Assembly: GCA_963848475.1 (NCBI GenBank)
Contig: CAWKDW010000020.1
Coordinates: 310,001-374,000 of the forward strand
Origin: Solirubrobacter sp963848475
GTDB lineage: Bacteria; Actinomycetota; Thermoleophilia; Solirubrobacterales; Solirubrobacteraceae
Length of the DNA: 64,000 bases
Reading direction: 5' to 3'
Positions 52,169 through 60,722 of the stretch are shown here, piece after piece. A program made the position numbers and the translations under genes. The notes under the pieces were generated by a model. That model saw only the letters and a program-made list of their open reading frames with translations. It was not told the DNA's origin and searched no databases. Numbering within the stretch: position 1 is the stretch's first letter; each line of letters begins with the position of its first letter.

Positions 52169-52450
52169 TCAGCGGGCGCGCAGGCGGACTTCGACGTGCG
52201 CCGGGCGCGTGGGCGTCGCGAGCGACAGGAAGTCGCGGACGCGGCCCTTGTGCCCGCAGTACGGGCATGACACCCGTTCGCGCGGCACCAGCGCGCGCGG
52301 GCCGGGGGCGACCGGGGCATCGCAGTCCGGGCACGCGAACGTGCCGGCGCTCAGCAGCGTCGAGTGCCCGAGGCGGTGCTCGCCGTCGAGCCGTCCGATC
52401 CGCTCACCGCGGACCGGGTCCGAGCCGTCTACGCCACGCTGGAAGGACAT
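52169..52450 (-). CDS. Small zinc-ribbon protein
   Basis: 93 residues from ATG 52450. Two Cys pairs, FACPDCDAPV and SCPYCGHKGRVRDF, make one zinc ribbon in the middle of the protein. The last 25 residues are basic. TAGACT (52465-52460, minus strand) predicts a start 3 bases before the ATG, and a GGAGG is also present. Such proteins often bind nucleic acid or act as small accessory subunits; no specific function is assigned. Confidence 0.75.
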   Translation of the reverse strand: MSFQRGVDGSDPVRGERIGRLDGEHRLGHSTLLSAGTFACPDCDAPVAPGPRALVPRERVSCPYCGHKGRVRDFLSLATPTRPAHVEVRLRAR

Positions 52451-52468
52451 CGCCCTCCGAGTCTAGGC

Positions 52469-53360
52469 TCAGCTCAGGGTGATGACCTTCGTCCAGGTGA
52501 CACCGCCGTCGTCGGAGCGGCGGATCTCGCCGCCCTTCACGGACGCGTAGAGCTCGCCCTTGGGGCCGACGATCAGCTCCTTCGGGCCGGCGCCGATCGT
52601 GCCGACGTCCTCGAAGCTCTTGCCGCCGTCGCGGCTGCGCTTGACCTTGCCGTCCTTGCCCGCGCTGAACAGGGCGTCGGAGGCGCCCCAGGCGATGCGG
52701 GCGCCGAAGGTGGTCTCACGCTGGCGCCAGGTCTTGCCCTCGTTGGCGGAGAGCCAGATGCCCTGGTCGGTCGAGACGGCCCAGACGCGAGGGGTTGCCA
52801 GGGTCGGCGGCGATGTCGATCGGCGCGGCCGCCGACGGCGCCTCGCGGCTCTCCCAACTCTTGCCGCTGTCGTCGCTGAAGAGGACCATCCCCGGGTCCT
52901 CGTTGCGCAGGGCGAGGATGCGATCGCCGCTGACCTCGATCTCGTGGTAGTCGGCCTTGCCGAGGCCCGAGACGGGTTCCCAGGTGTCGCCGGCGTCGGT
53001 CGAGCGCACGAGCCCGAGCACGGGCGGGAGCGAGGCTTCGCCGGAGTGCCCGGAGGCGATGATCGTGCCCGGCGCCGCGTAGCGCACGACCACGTCGCGA
53101 GTGAGCGTCCCGGCGCCGCTGGCCGTCTCGATGTTGCCCGCCGCGGCCTCCGGTTCCTTCGCTCCCGCGGGAACGCGGAAGAACGTCGGGCCGCTTCCGG
53201 CCAGCAGGGTGCCGTCGGACGGATCGATCGCGATCGATCCGATGTCGGCACCGGAGGTCGTGGCCGAGGCCGGCGTGCCGGTGTCCTCGGTCGAGCCGCC
53301 GCAGGCGGCGGCGAGCAGCGGAACGAGCAGGAGCAGGAGGGAACGTGATCGCAACATCAT
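52469..53360 (-). CDS. BNR-repeat (sortilin/sialidase-like propeller) lipoprotein (one frame break)
   Basis: From ATG 53360 (TTG 53369 is less likely). Lipoprotein signal with lipobox LLAAACGG (Cys near residue 20). The body is a beta-propeller with Asp-box repeats: LVRSTDAGDTWEPVSGLG, LFSDDSGKSWESRE, then after an extra base near 52795 WLSANEGKTWRQRE, VKRSRDGGKSFEDVG and IRRSDDGGVTWTKV. About 296 residues across the break. It would sit on the outer face of the membrane. Similar F510_1955-type proteins have no known reaction. Confidence 0.85.
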
Positions 53361-53423
53361 GAGAAGCAAGTGAAGGTAGCGGGGGAACCGGCCCGTTCGA
53401 CCGGTCCCCCCGAGCGTATTCGG

Positions 53424-55424
53424 CTACGGAGTCGTGGTCGACAGCGTGAACGTCAGCGTCTTGCTGTACGCGCCCGTGCGCAGCGCGTCGCTCGCGCCGA
53501 TCGACTGCTTGAACTCCAGCGCCACGGCGTCGTTGGCGATCGGACCGCTGTACGTGAGCAGCGGCGTCGGGCTCGAGGCGGCGCCGACCGCGGCGAACGT
53601 CGCGGTCGGGTTGGCCGCGTTGAGCGCGCGTGCCTGGACCGCCGACGGCAGCGCGAACGCGCCGTTGACGAGGTGCCCCGGCGCGATCGAGCTCGCATCG
53701 GCGGTGCTCAGCAGCGCGTCACCGGCGGACGAGATCACGTTCGCCGTCGAGGCCGCCGTGTAGTCCTTGGCCACGCCCGGCGCGAACGCCCCGAAGCTCG
53801 CCGCCGGCCCGAGCGTCAGCGACAGGGTCGCCGGCACCGTTCCGCCGGCGGCCCCGTCCGTCGAGTAGGAGCAGTTGGCGGCGACCGCGCCGGGCACGGG
53901 CTCGAAGCAGAGCGCGTCGCCCTGGTTCGAGTTGCCTTCGAGGAACGTGATGTCGTCGACCTCCTGTGCGTGCGGGCCGTCGTAGGAGAGGATGTAGAGG
54001 CCGTTGCGCAGGTCGACCGTGTAGATCAGGCCGTCCTGGATGACCGGGTAGCTCCACATCACGACCTTGTTGTCGGTGCGGCCGGGCAGGTACGGCGTGC
54101 CGTCGGAGGAGAGCCGCGGATCCTCGAGCAGGACGGGATAGTCCACGTTGCTCAACGGCTGCGGCTTGAACTCGGCGAGCTGCGTCGGTGACGCCGGGTC
54201 GGTGACGTCGATCGCCTGGAAGCCACCCGAGTGCCACGTCGTGAACGCGATGCTCGGCGTCAGCGTCGGGTTGTGCGCGGAGTAGGACGTGCGCGGCGGG
54301 TCGAACTCGCCGATGACGTTGCAGGTCAGCGGCGAGTTCTCGGGCAACCGGAACTCGCTGCGGACCACGGGCCGCGTCTCGTCGTTGACGTCGATGAATC
54401 GCGCCCAGCCCCACGGGCAGCCGTGGCCGGCCGCCGTGATCGTCCCGTAGACCTCGTCGGAGACGTAGACCCAGTTCTGGTTCCAGAGCTTCACCGCGCT
54501 ATGTGCGCCGGGCCCGGGCCACGACACGCGGTTGGCCGCGGGGGTGATCAGGCGGTACGTATTCGTGGCCGGGTCGGTGTCCGTGAACGCGGACACGTCG
54601 GCGACCCCGAAGCCGCGCGTGAGCAGCGCGAGGTACAGCCTCTTGCCGTCGTTGGAGACCGAGAACGAGTGGATGCCTGAGCCGCTGCTGTTGCCGAAGC
54701 CGTGGGCGCCGCTGAACGTCCGGACCGGCGCGCGCGTGGCGGGATCGGCGTTGAGCAGGTTCGACAGGTCGTAGATCTGAAACTGGCTCCCCGCGCTGGA
54801 GGCGAACATCAGCGCGCGCCGCGGGTTGAGCGGGTCCTCCCAGATGTAGAACTCGTGCGTGTCGAGCGTGTTCTTGTAGAGCAGCACCGGGTTGGTCGCG
54901 TTCGCTCCCCCGATGTCATAGAACTTCATCGTGCTGCGGCTGCTGACCGAGCACACGTGCGCGGTGGCGCCACCACAGTTGGTGTGTACGACGATCAGGA
55001 TGTTCTGCGAGCGCCAGACGCGCAGCTCGCGCGAGGACTCGCCCGGGAGACCTTCCTCGGGCGGCCCCATCTGGCCCGCGATCTGCGGGTTCGCCGGGTC
55101 CTGCGCGTCGACGATCATGATCCCGGCGTTGTTCGCGTTGTTGTTCTTGCCGTCCGTGCGGCTGCCCACGTAGACGTAGCGATTGTGCACGGCGATCGCG
55201 GCGTTCATGCCGCGGCCCAGCAGCGGGTTGTGTCCGACCTGGGTGAACGAGCCGGCCGTATCGGCCACTCGCTGCATGAAGATGCCGGCGCCGTCTGCCT
55301 TGCCCTCGTATGCGCCACCGGCGTTGAACGCCGAGTCCGCAGGATGGCCGTGCGCCGTCGCGACGGGTACGCAAAGCGCGACCGCCAGCAGCGACCCAAC
55401 CCAGCGTGCGCTGGTTCCCCTCAT
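53424..55424 (-). CDS. Secreted LVIVD-repeat propeller protein with the shared C-terminal domain
   Basis: 666 residues, intact. Signal peptide MRGTSARWVGSLLAVALCVP ending near TAHG. Residues about 60-510 are a propeller of LVIVD-type repeats (NRYVYVGSRTDGKNN, IMIVDAQDPANPQIAGQMG, FQAIDVTDPASPTQLAEFKP, LRNGLYILSYDG). Residues about 525-666 are the shared C-terminal domain ending LRTGAYSKTLTFTLSTTTP. It is extracellular; no catalytic motif was seen. It follows the same secreted-protein plan (propeller plus shared domain) as the ThuA/dehydrogenase proteins. Confidence 0.88.
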   Translation of the reverse strand: MRGTSARWVGSLLAVALCVPVATAHGHPADSAFNAGGAYEGKADGAGIFMQRVADTAGSFTQVGHNPLLGRGMNAAIAVHNRYVYVGSRTDGKNNNANNAGIMIVDAQDPANPQIAGQMGPPEEGLPGESSRELRVWRSQNILIVVHTNCGGATAHVCSVSSRSTMKFYDIGGANATNPVLLYKNTLDTHEFYIWEDPLNPRRALMFASSAGSQFQIYDLSNLLNADPATRAPVRTFSGAHGFGNSSGSGIHSFSVSNDGKRLYLALLTRGFGVADVSAFTDTDPATNTYRLITPAANRVSWPGPGAHSAVKLWNQNWVYVSDEVYGTITAAGHGCPWGWARFIDVNDETRPVVRSEFRLPENSPLTCNVIGEFDPPRTSYSAHNPTLTPSIAFTTWHSGGFQAIDVTDPASPTQLAEFKPQPLSNVDYPVLLEDPRLSSDGTPYLPGRTDNKVVMWSYPVIQDGLIYTVDLRNGLYILSYDGPHAQEVDDITFLEGNSNQGDALCFEPVPGAVAANCSYSTDGAAGGTVPATLSLTLGPAASFGAFAPGVAKDYTAASTANVISSAGDALLSTADASSIAPGHLVNGAFALPSAVQARALNAANPTATFAAVGAASSPTPLLTYSGPIANDAVALEFKQSIGASDALRTGAYSKTLTFTLSTTTP
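53427..53860 (-). repeat. Copy E of the shared C-terminal domain
   Basis: Minus strand; from GGTVPATLSLTLGPAASFG to LRTGAYSKTLTFTLSTTTP at the stop. It is the only one of the five copies on this strand. Confidence 0.85.
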
Positions 55425-55556
55425 GGTGTGCCCCCTGTTCGCCCCTCCGGAGCCGTCCCCTCAGACGCCCCGTATGAGCGGAAGTGAACCACAACATGAG
55501 CGTTAGCGCCGCGGTGGTTTGCACGCTGACCACGTGCGTGAACGGCGCCGGGGAAC

Positions 55557-55562
55557 TAGTCT
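55557..55562 (+). promoter_or_regulatory. -10 hexamer TAGTCT, near-leaderless start of the DUF2203 gene
   Basis: TAGTCT fits TAnnnT and predicts a start at 55569, two bases before GTG 55571. No ribosome site precedes that GTG, which supports this start over those upstream. Confidence 0.45.
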
Positions 55563-55570
55563 CCGCGGCA

Positions 55571-55948
55571 GTGAGGCACTCCCACCATTTCACCCTCGAG
55601 GAGGCCCGCGCCGAATTGCCGTGGGTCGAGTCCAAGCTGGCCGCTCTGCGCGACGCCCGCGACCGGCTCACCGACACCGAGGCCCGCCAGGCGCTGGCCG
55701 ACGGCTCGCCCACCAACGGCGGTGGCCATCCCGGCAAGAAGGTCGGCGAGGCGTTCGTCGAGTTGCAGAACGGCATCGCCGCCTTCGAGCAGCGCGGGAT
55801 CATCCTGCGCGACCTCGACAGTGGGTTGATCGACTTCCCGTCCGTGCGCGCCGGCGAGGAGATCTACCTGTGCTGGATCGACGGCGAGTCCGACATCGGC
55901 TTCTGGCACGAGCTCGACACCGGCTACTCCGGTCGCCGGCCGCTGTAG
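55571..55948 (+). CDS. DUF2203-family protein
   Basis: 125 residues from GTG 55571. HHFTLEEARAELPWVESKLA at the N-terminus and FVELQNGIAAFEQRGIILRD, LDSGLIDFPSVRAGEEIYLC, WIDGESDIGFWHELDTGYSG at the C-terminus are the marks of DUF2203, a family of small cytoplasmic proteins of unknown function. It ends 6 bases before the convergent CBS-domain gene. Confidence 0.85.
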   Translation: MRHSHHFTLEEARAELPWVESKLAALRDARDRLTDTEARQALADGSPTNGGGHPGKKVGEAFVELQNGIAAFEQRGIILRDLDSGLIDFPSVRAGEEIYLCWIDGESDIGFWHELDTGYSGRRPL

Positions 55949-55954
55949 GCCCAG

Positions 55955-56344
55955 CTACGCCACGGGCCGCTCGCTCGGGCGCCAGACGCGCATGATGTCG
56001 CGCATCGAGATGATCCCGCACAACGAGGCGCCCTCGACGACGACGAGGTGACGGAAGCCGCCCTTGGCCATCGTGTCCGCGGCCTCCTCGAGATCCCAGT
56101 CGATGTCCGCGAACGCGGCGTGCGACGTGAGGTGCTCCGAGACGTGCTCGTCATCGGGGCTCTCGCCCTTGCCGATCGACCGTACGAGGTCGCGCTCGGT
56201 GAAGATGCCCGGCCCCGGCTGCTCGGGATCCATGATCACGACCGCGCCGACATTGTGATCGGCCATGAACTTCGCCGCGTCGCGCAGGCTGCGCCCCGGC
56301 GTCATCGTCAGGACGTTCCCCGTCATCGCGTCTCGGACCTTCAT
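55955..56344 (-). CDS. CBS-domain pair protein
   Basis: 129 residues from ATG 56344, preceded by GGAGAGGAG. Two CBS domains: KVRDAMTGNVLTMTPGRSLR with DHNVGAVVIMDPEQPGPGIF and TERDLVRSI, then AAFADIDWDLEEAADTMAKG with GFRHLVVVEGASLCGIISMR and DIMRVW. CBS pairs bind adenine nucleotides and act as energy or stress sensors. No fused enzyme domain is present, so its partner is unknown. Confidence 0.92.
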   Translation of the reverse strand: MKVRDAMTGNVLTMTPGRSLRDAAKFMADHNVGAVVIMDPEQPGPGIFTERDLVRSIGKGESPDDEHVSEHLTSHAAFADIDWDLEEAADTMAKGGFRHLVVVEGASLCGIISMRDIMRVWRPSERPVA

Positions 56345-56417
56345 GGGTCGCTCCTCTCCACGCCTGCCTAACAGACGAGAAACCATACTGTGTCAATCGG
56401 CACAATGTCTCGTCGTG

Positions 56418-56768
56418 TCAGGCGAACAGCGGCGCGAGGTCGATGAAGACGCGGTAGTCGTCGATCAACGCCCCGCCGGAGCGATAGATCGTGACCACGG
56501 GGACCGTGACCTGCGCACCGTCCTTCTTCGTGTAGGTCACGTTGGATTCCGCGATCGTGGCTTCGCCGGACTCGAACTGCTCGACGATCTCGTGGCGGAC
56601 GCCGTCGATGGTCTCGCAGAAGCCCGCCCAGACGTCGCGGACGGCGTCGCGGCCATGGACCGCTTCGGCGTTGCCGAAACGAAAGGAGACATCGTCGGCG
56701 AGGTGCGCGGCGAAGCGGTCCGGCTCCATCGAGTCGATGTCGGCGAACAGGTTGGCGCGTGCGGCCAT
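56418..56768 (-). CDS. SnoaL/NTF2-fold protein
   Basis: 116 residues from ATG 56768 after GAGGAG. The cone-shaped NTF2-like fold is recognised from NLFADIDSMEPDRFAAHLAD, DVSFRFGNAEAVHGRDAVRD, VWAGFCETIDGVRHEIVEQF and VTVPVVTIYRSGGALIDDYR, VFIDLAPLF. Members include small isomerases, hydrolases and binding proteins. It is divergent from a ring-cleavage-type dioxygenase, separated by 73 bases, so the two may share control. Confidence 0.85.
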   Translation of the reverse strand: MAARANLFADIDSMEPDRFAAHLADDVSFRFGNAEAVHGRDAVRDVWAGFCETIDGVRHEIVEQFESGEATIAESNVTYTKKDGAQVTVPVVTIYRSGGALIDDYRVFIDLAPLFA

Positions 56769-56841
56769 GTCAGGCTCCTCCTCGGTCTTCGGACTAGCGG
56801 ATAATACGTTCGACGGAACTCGATTCGAGGAGGAGCAATCG

Positions 56842-57816
56842 ATGCCCAATCCAGGAACGATCCACGGCACCCACCACCTGACGTTCTGCGTCGGCGGCGC
56901 GCAGGAGGACTACGACTTCCACGTCCGCACGCTCGGGCTCAAGAGCGTCAAGAAGACGGTGCTCTTCGACGGCGCGATCCCCGTCTATCACCTCTACTAC
57001 GCCAACCGGGTGGGCGACGCGAGCACGATCCTGACCGCCTTCCCGTACCGCCAGGCCGGCTGGATGGGCAAGCGCGGGACCAACCAGGCCAAGGCGATCA
57101 ACGTCGCCGTGCCCGCCGAGTCGATCGGCTACTGGGCCGACCGCCTCTCAGGGGCGGGCGTCGCGACGACCAGCGTCGAGCGCTTCGGCACCGAGCGGCT
57201 CGAATTCGCGCACCCGTGCGGCATCCCGTACACGATCGTGGGGGAGACGCGCGAGGACACGCGCGAGCCCTACGCGGGCGGCGACGTGCCCGCCGAGCAC
57301 GCGATCCGCGGCGCGCACGGCACGACGACGTCGGTCCGCGAACCGGAGCCGATGGACGACTTCCTGCGCGAGGCGTTCAACGCCGAGCACCTCGCTTCCG
57401 AGGGTGCCCATCACCAGTACAAGCTCACCGGTGACGGCCACGGGCAGATCCTCGAGACCGTCGAGGAGCCCGACCTGCCGCAGGGCACGTGGCGCTTCGG
57501 CGAGGGCACGATCCACCATCACGCCTTCGACGTCGGCACGTCCGAGAACCAGCTGGCGGTGAAGGACCACATCGTCGGCCTCGGCTACACCGACGTCTCC
57601 GACGTCAAGGACCGCGGCTACTTCTTCAGCGTCTACCTGCGCACGCCGGGCGGCGCACTCTTCGAGCTCGCCTATTCGACCGAGGCCGGCTTCACGATCG
57701 ACGAGTCCGTCGACGAGCTCGGCACGCACATGTGCATCCCGCCGCACTGGGAGGACCGGCGGTCAGAAATCGACCAGCTCGAACCGATCGACACGATCGA
57801 GACCGTCCACGGGTAG
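56842..57816 (+). CDS. Ring-cleavage-type dioxygenase of the VOC superfamily (MhqO-like)
   Basis: 324 residues, ATG after GAGGAGGAG. Two vicinal-oxygen-chelate modules: HGTHHLTFCVGGAQEDYDFH with the metal His near the N-terminus, and GTIHHHAFDVGTSENQLAVK with FELAYSTEAGF supplying the second His and Glu. This is the length and layout of MhqO/hydroquinone-type dioxygenases that protect against quinones and electrophiles. The metal would be Fe(II) or Mn(II). The exact substrate is inferred only from family. It fits the other quinone-handling genes here (azoreductase, monooxygenase). Confidence 0.9.
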   Translation: MPNPGTIHGTHHLTFCVGGAQEDYDFHVRTLGLKSVKKTVLFDGAIPVYHLYYANRVGDASTILTAFPYRQAGWMGKRGTNQAKAINVAVPAESIGYWADRLSGAGVATTSVERFGTERLEFAHPCGIPYTIVGETREDTREPYAGGDVPAEHAIRGAHGTTTSVREPEPMDDFLREAFNAEHLASEGAHHQYKLTGDGHGQILETVEEPDLPQGTWRFGEGTIHHHAFDVGTSENQLAVKDHIVGLGYTDVSDVKDRGYFFSVYLRTPGGALFELAYSTEAGFTIDESVDELGTHMCIPPHWEDRRSEIDQLEPIDTIETVHG

Positions 57817-57837
57817 CCGATCGACCGTCAACGGGTG

Positions 57838-57843
57838 TAGCGT
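57838..57843 (+). promoter_or_regulatory. -10 hexamer TAGCGT, leaderless start of the secreted unknown gene
   Basis: TAGCGT fits TAnnnT and predicts transcription from base 57850, exactly the A of the start codon. Confidence 0.5.
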
Positions 57844-57849
57844 CGCCCG

Positions 57850-59295
57850 ATGGTGACGCTACGCCTCGCGGCGGCTCTGTTCCTGCTCTGGACGAGCCCG
57901 GCGCTGGCCGGCACGGTCTCGGGCAAGCTCGCGCCCGGAACGGCGAAGCTGCCGAAGTCCGCGAGCACCGGCCGGGCGCAGGTGCTCGCGCTGAACATCG
58001 ACACGATGGCCTACGGCGCCGCCGCGCCGGTCGCGCGCAACGGCAGGTACTCGCTGCTGAACCTGCCCGCGGGCAAATGGGCGCTGCGCACGTCGGTCGT
58101 CGCCCTCGGCAAGCCGTTCGCCGCCTTCACCTCGGCGGCGATCGTCACCAAGCGCGGGCAGCGCCGCAGCGTCCCGCTCACGCTCAAGCGCTCCAAGAAG
58201 CCGCGCCGCAAGAAGCGCCCGCACGCGGCCAACATCAATCCGAAGGACGGGCAGGAGTATCCAGGCGAGGCGTTCGCGATCGAGCCGTTCCCCGTCATCG
58301 GCGGAGACGCGTCGCTGGCCGGGATCGGCAAGGGCATGCCGTCGATGCAGACCAGCGAGCTGATGACGAAGCCCCCGTGCGAATTCACGCTCGTCGAATG
58401 GAGCCGGCGCGCCGAGATCGAGCAGGAGATCGCGCTCTCGCAGACCGAGTTCGTCGACCCCGCGGCGAAGATCGAAGCCGGGCATCTCGTCGATCCGGAG
58501 ATCTTCATCCGGGGCCGCGTCGAGCAGCGGCCGGGGACGCCGAAGCGGGTGGCGCTGATCGCCTGGCTGGTGGACGCGAAGACGGGCGCGAAGCTGTCCG
58601 GTGAGGTCAGCTCGGTCACCCTGCGCGACGACATCTTCGTCAATGTCCGGCGCCTGGGCCTGATCATCCAGCGCGACCTGATCTGCGCGCGCACCAAGCC
58701 GGCCGCGCCGGCACCTGCCGCGCCGGCACCGCCGCCGCCCTCGCCGCCGGTCCCGGCGGCCGCGACCAACGTCTACACCGGCACGTTCTCGGGTGAGGCC
58801 TACTCGGAGGCGGCGTTCGTGCGCCAGACGTGGCAGGGGACGATCCGGCTGGACGCCGCCCAGGACTCCGCGCCGCCGGTACCGCCGCCCAACGGCGCTC
58901 CGGCCGGTAGCTACCGCACCTTCACGGCGACCTCCGGCAGCGTCGACGTCACGATCGAGGGGCGCCACCCGGGCAGTTGCGCGCTCGACGGGACGGGGCA
59001 CATCGAGTTGATCCCCGGCTTCATCAACCAGCTGATCGTGCAGCTCGACGTACCCAATCCCGCCTACGTGCTCGTCTTCACCGGCCTGCCGTCCGACGTC
59101 GTCCAGGTCACGAGATCCGGCGGGCCCGGTTGCAGCGGCACGAGCCCGTTCCCGGTCTTCTCACCGTGGGCGAGCACCGGGATGCTCGCCCACACCGCGC
59201 CGTCGTTCGCCCTTTCGGACTTCCAGGCCGTGCTGACCCCTGAGGCGCCGTTCGACTACGACTACACGACGCGCTGGAGCCTCAGTCCGCGTTAG
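57850..59295 (+). CDS. Secreted protein of unknown function with basic and proline-rich linkers
   Basis: 481 residues with a signal peptide (MVTLRLAAALFLLWTSPALA). Residues 22-115 form a carboxypeptidase-regulatory-like beta-fold (VARNGRYSLLNLPAGKWALR). A basic stretch (KRSKKPRRKKRPH) leads to a middle domain (about 130-285; AFAIEPFPVIGGDASLAGIG, PKRVALIAWLVDAKTGAKLS, CARTKP). This resembles periplasmic FlgO/CsgG-like parts only faintly. A run of Ala-Pro repeats follows, then a beta-rich C-terminal part (305-481) with two or three Cys. I do not recognise the family; it should be outside the membrane. Confidence 0.8.
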   Translation: MVTLRLAAALFLLWTSPALAGTVSGKLAPGTAKLPKSASTGRAQVLALNIDTMAYGAAAPVARNGRYSLLNLPAGKWALRTSVVALGKPFAAFTSAAIVTKRGQRRSVPLTLKRSKKPRRKKRPHAANINPKDGQEYPGEAFAIEPFPVIGGDASLAGIGKGMPSMQTSELMTKPPCEFTLVEWSRRAEIEQEIALSQTEFVDPAAKIEAGHLVDPEIFIRGRVEQRPGTPKRVALIAWLVDAKTGAKLSGEVSSVTLRDDIFVNVRRLGLIIQRDLICARTKPAAPAPAAPAPPPPSPPVPAAATNVYTGTFSGEAYSEAAFVRQTWQGTIRLDAAQDSAPPVPPPNGAPAGSYRTFTATSGSVDVTIEGRHPGSCALDGTGHIELIPGFINQLIVQLDVPNPAYVLVFTGLPSDVVQVTRSGGPGCSGTSPFPVFSPWASTGMLAHTAPSFALSDFQAVLTPEAPFDYDYTTRWSLSPR

Positions 59296-59582
59296 ACCAT
59301 CGGGGCGTAGAACTCGCGCTTGCGCTCCTGCAGGCGCGGGATCGCGTCGCCGAAGCCGAGCGTCTTGAAGTGCTCGGTCTCGGTGTGCGCGACGTACGCG
59401 GCCTCGTCGACGTACTGCTCGTAGATGAAGAACTTCGTCGCGTCCTCCGGATCCCGGTTCGGGATGTAGACGAGCACGCCCTCCTCGGCGCGCGAGGGCT
59501 CGACGAGCGCCTCCAGGGCGGCCGCGACGGCGTCCTCCTCGCCCGGCTTGGCGATCCATGTCACGGCGACGGTATAGGCCAT
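59292..59582 (-). CDS. Antibiotic-biosynthesis-monooxygenase-fold protein (putative quinol monooxygenase)
   Basis: 96 residues. MAYTVAVTWIAKPGEEDAVA, EEGVLVYIPNRDPEDATKFF, IYEQYVDEAAYVAHTETEHF are the ABM (YgiN-like) pattern. Such small proteins oxidise quinols or aromatic substrates without cofactor. It is the last gene of the molybdenum hydroxylase operon and overlaps the XdhC gene end by 22 bases. Its stop overlaps the convergent stop (TTAG). Confidence 0.9.
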   Translation of the reverse strand: MAYTVAVTWIAKPGEEDAVAAALEALVEPSRAEEGVLVYIPNRDPEDATKFFIYEQYVDEAAYVAHTETEHFKTLGFGDAIPRLQERKREFYAPMV

Positions 59583-60722
59583 GTTGCCTCTTCTCGTTCG
59601 TTGGTGGTGTCAGCGTGGCGGATCGGCCCTTCGGCTTCCCGCAACGGTTGTCCTTGGCGCCCGGCGCGGTGGGCGATGATCTCCGCCAGCACCGCGACCG
59701 CCGTCTCCTCCACGGTGGAGGCGCCGATGTCCAGCCCGCATGGGGCGAAGACGCGCTCGATCTCCTCGTCGCTGACGCCCACGTCGCGCAGCCGGCGGTT
59801 GCGGTCCGCCGTCGTGTTGCGCGAGCCGAGCGCGCCGATGTAGCCGGCGCCGGTGGTCAGCGCGGCCTGCACGGCGGGGACGTCGAGCTTGGGATCGTGC
59901 GTGAAGATCAGCACCGCGTCGCGCGGGCCGAGGTCGACGCCGTCGAGCACCTTGTCGGGCCAGCCGACCTCGGTCTCGGCGGCGGCGGAGAAGCGGCTGG
60001 AGGCGAGGAAGGCCGAGCGCGGGTCGGCGATCGTGACGCGGTAGCCGAGACCCTTGGCCAGCGGCGCGAGCGCGGCGGAGAAGTCGATCGCGCCGAAGAC
60101 GACCATCCGCGGCGGGTCGGCCTGGATCGACGCGTAGACGCGCAGGCCGCTGCCCAGCGACGCGCCGTCGGTGCCGAAGTCGCGCATCGACGAGCGGCCT
60201 TCGGTGAGCAGGCCCTGGGCCTCGCGGCGGGCGTTCTTGTCCAGCAGCTCGCCGCAGCCGAGGCTGCCGGTGGCGCCGCTTGCGTCGACGTAGAGCTTGG
60301 CGCCCGGCCCGCTCGCCGTCGAGCAGCGTGACGAGCGCTGCCGGGCGATCCTCGACGGTCGCCTCGAGGTCCAGCAGGACAGCCTCGCGATGCTCGCCCG
60401 TGAGCTCGTGGATGAAGATGTGGACGATCCCGCCGCACATCAGCCCGACGGTCCCGGCGAGCTCGTCGGAGATCCCGTAGGTGACGAGCTGCGGCTCGCC
60501 GTCGCTGTCGATGATGTCCATCGCGGCCGCGGCCACCGCGCCCTCGACGCAGCCGCCGGTGATCGAGCCCTCGATCCCGCCCTGGTCGTCGATGTACATG
60601 CTCGCGCCGACGTCCAGCGGCGAGGAGCCCTCGACCTCGACGAGCAGGCCCGCGACCACGCGCCGGCCCTCGCGCAGCCACCCCGCGACGGCGGCGGCGG
60701 TGTGCTGGACGGGTCGTGTCAT
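59561..60722 (-). CDS. XdhC/CoxF-family molybdenum cofactor insertion protein (one frame break)
   Basis: ATG 60722 overlaps the amidohydrolase stop (ATGA). N-terminal XdhC/CoxI part: HTAAAVAGWLREGRRVVAGL, GSSPLDVGASMYIDDQGGIE, GSITGGCVEGAVAAAAMDII. After an extra base near 60305 the text continues GAKLYVDASGATGSLGCGEL, and the C-terminal Rossmann-like part has RMVVFGAIDFSAALAPLAKG, VLIFTHDPKLDVPAVQAALT and GYIGALGSRNTTADRNRRLR. About 386 residues. XdhC proteins bind and sulfurate the molybdenum cofactor and insert it in xanthine-dehydrogenase-type enzymes, here most likely the large subunit at 63516. Confidence 0.88.
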
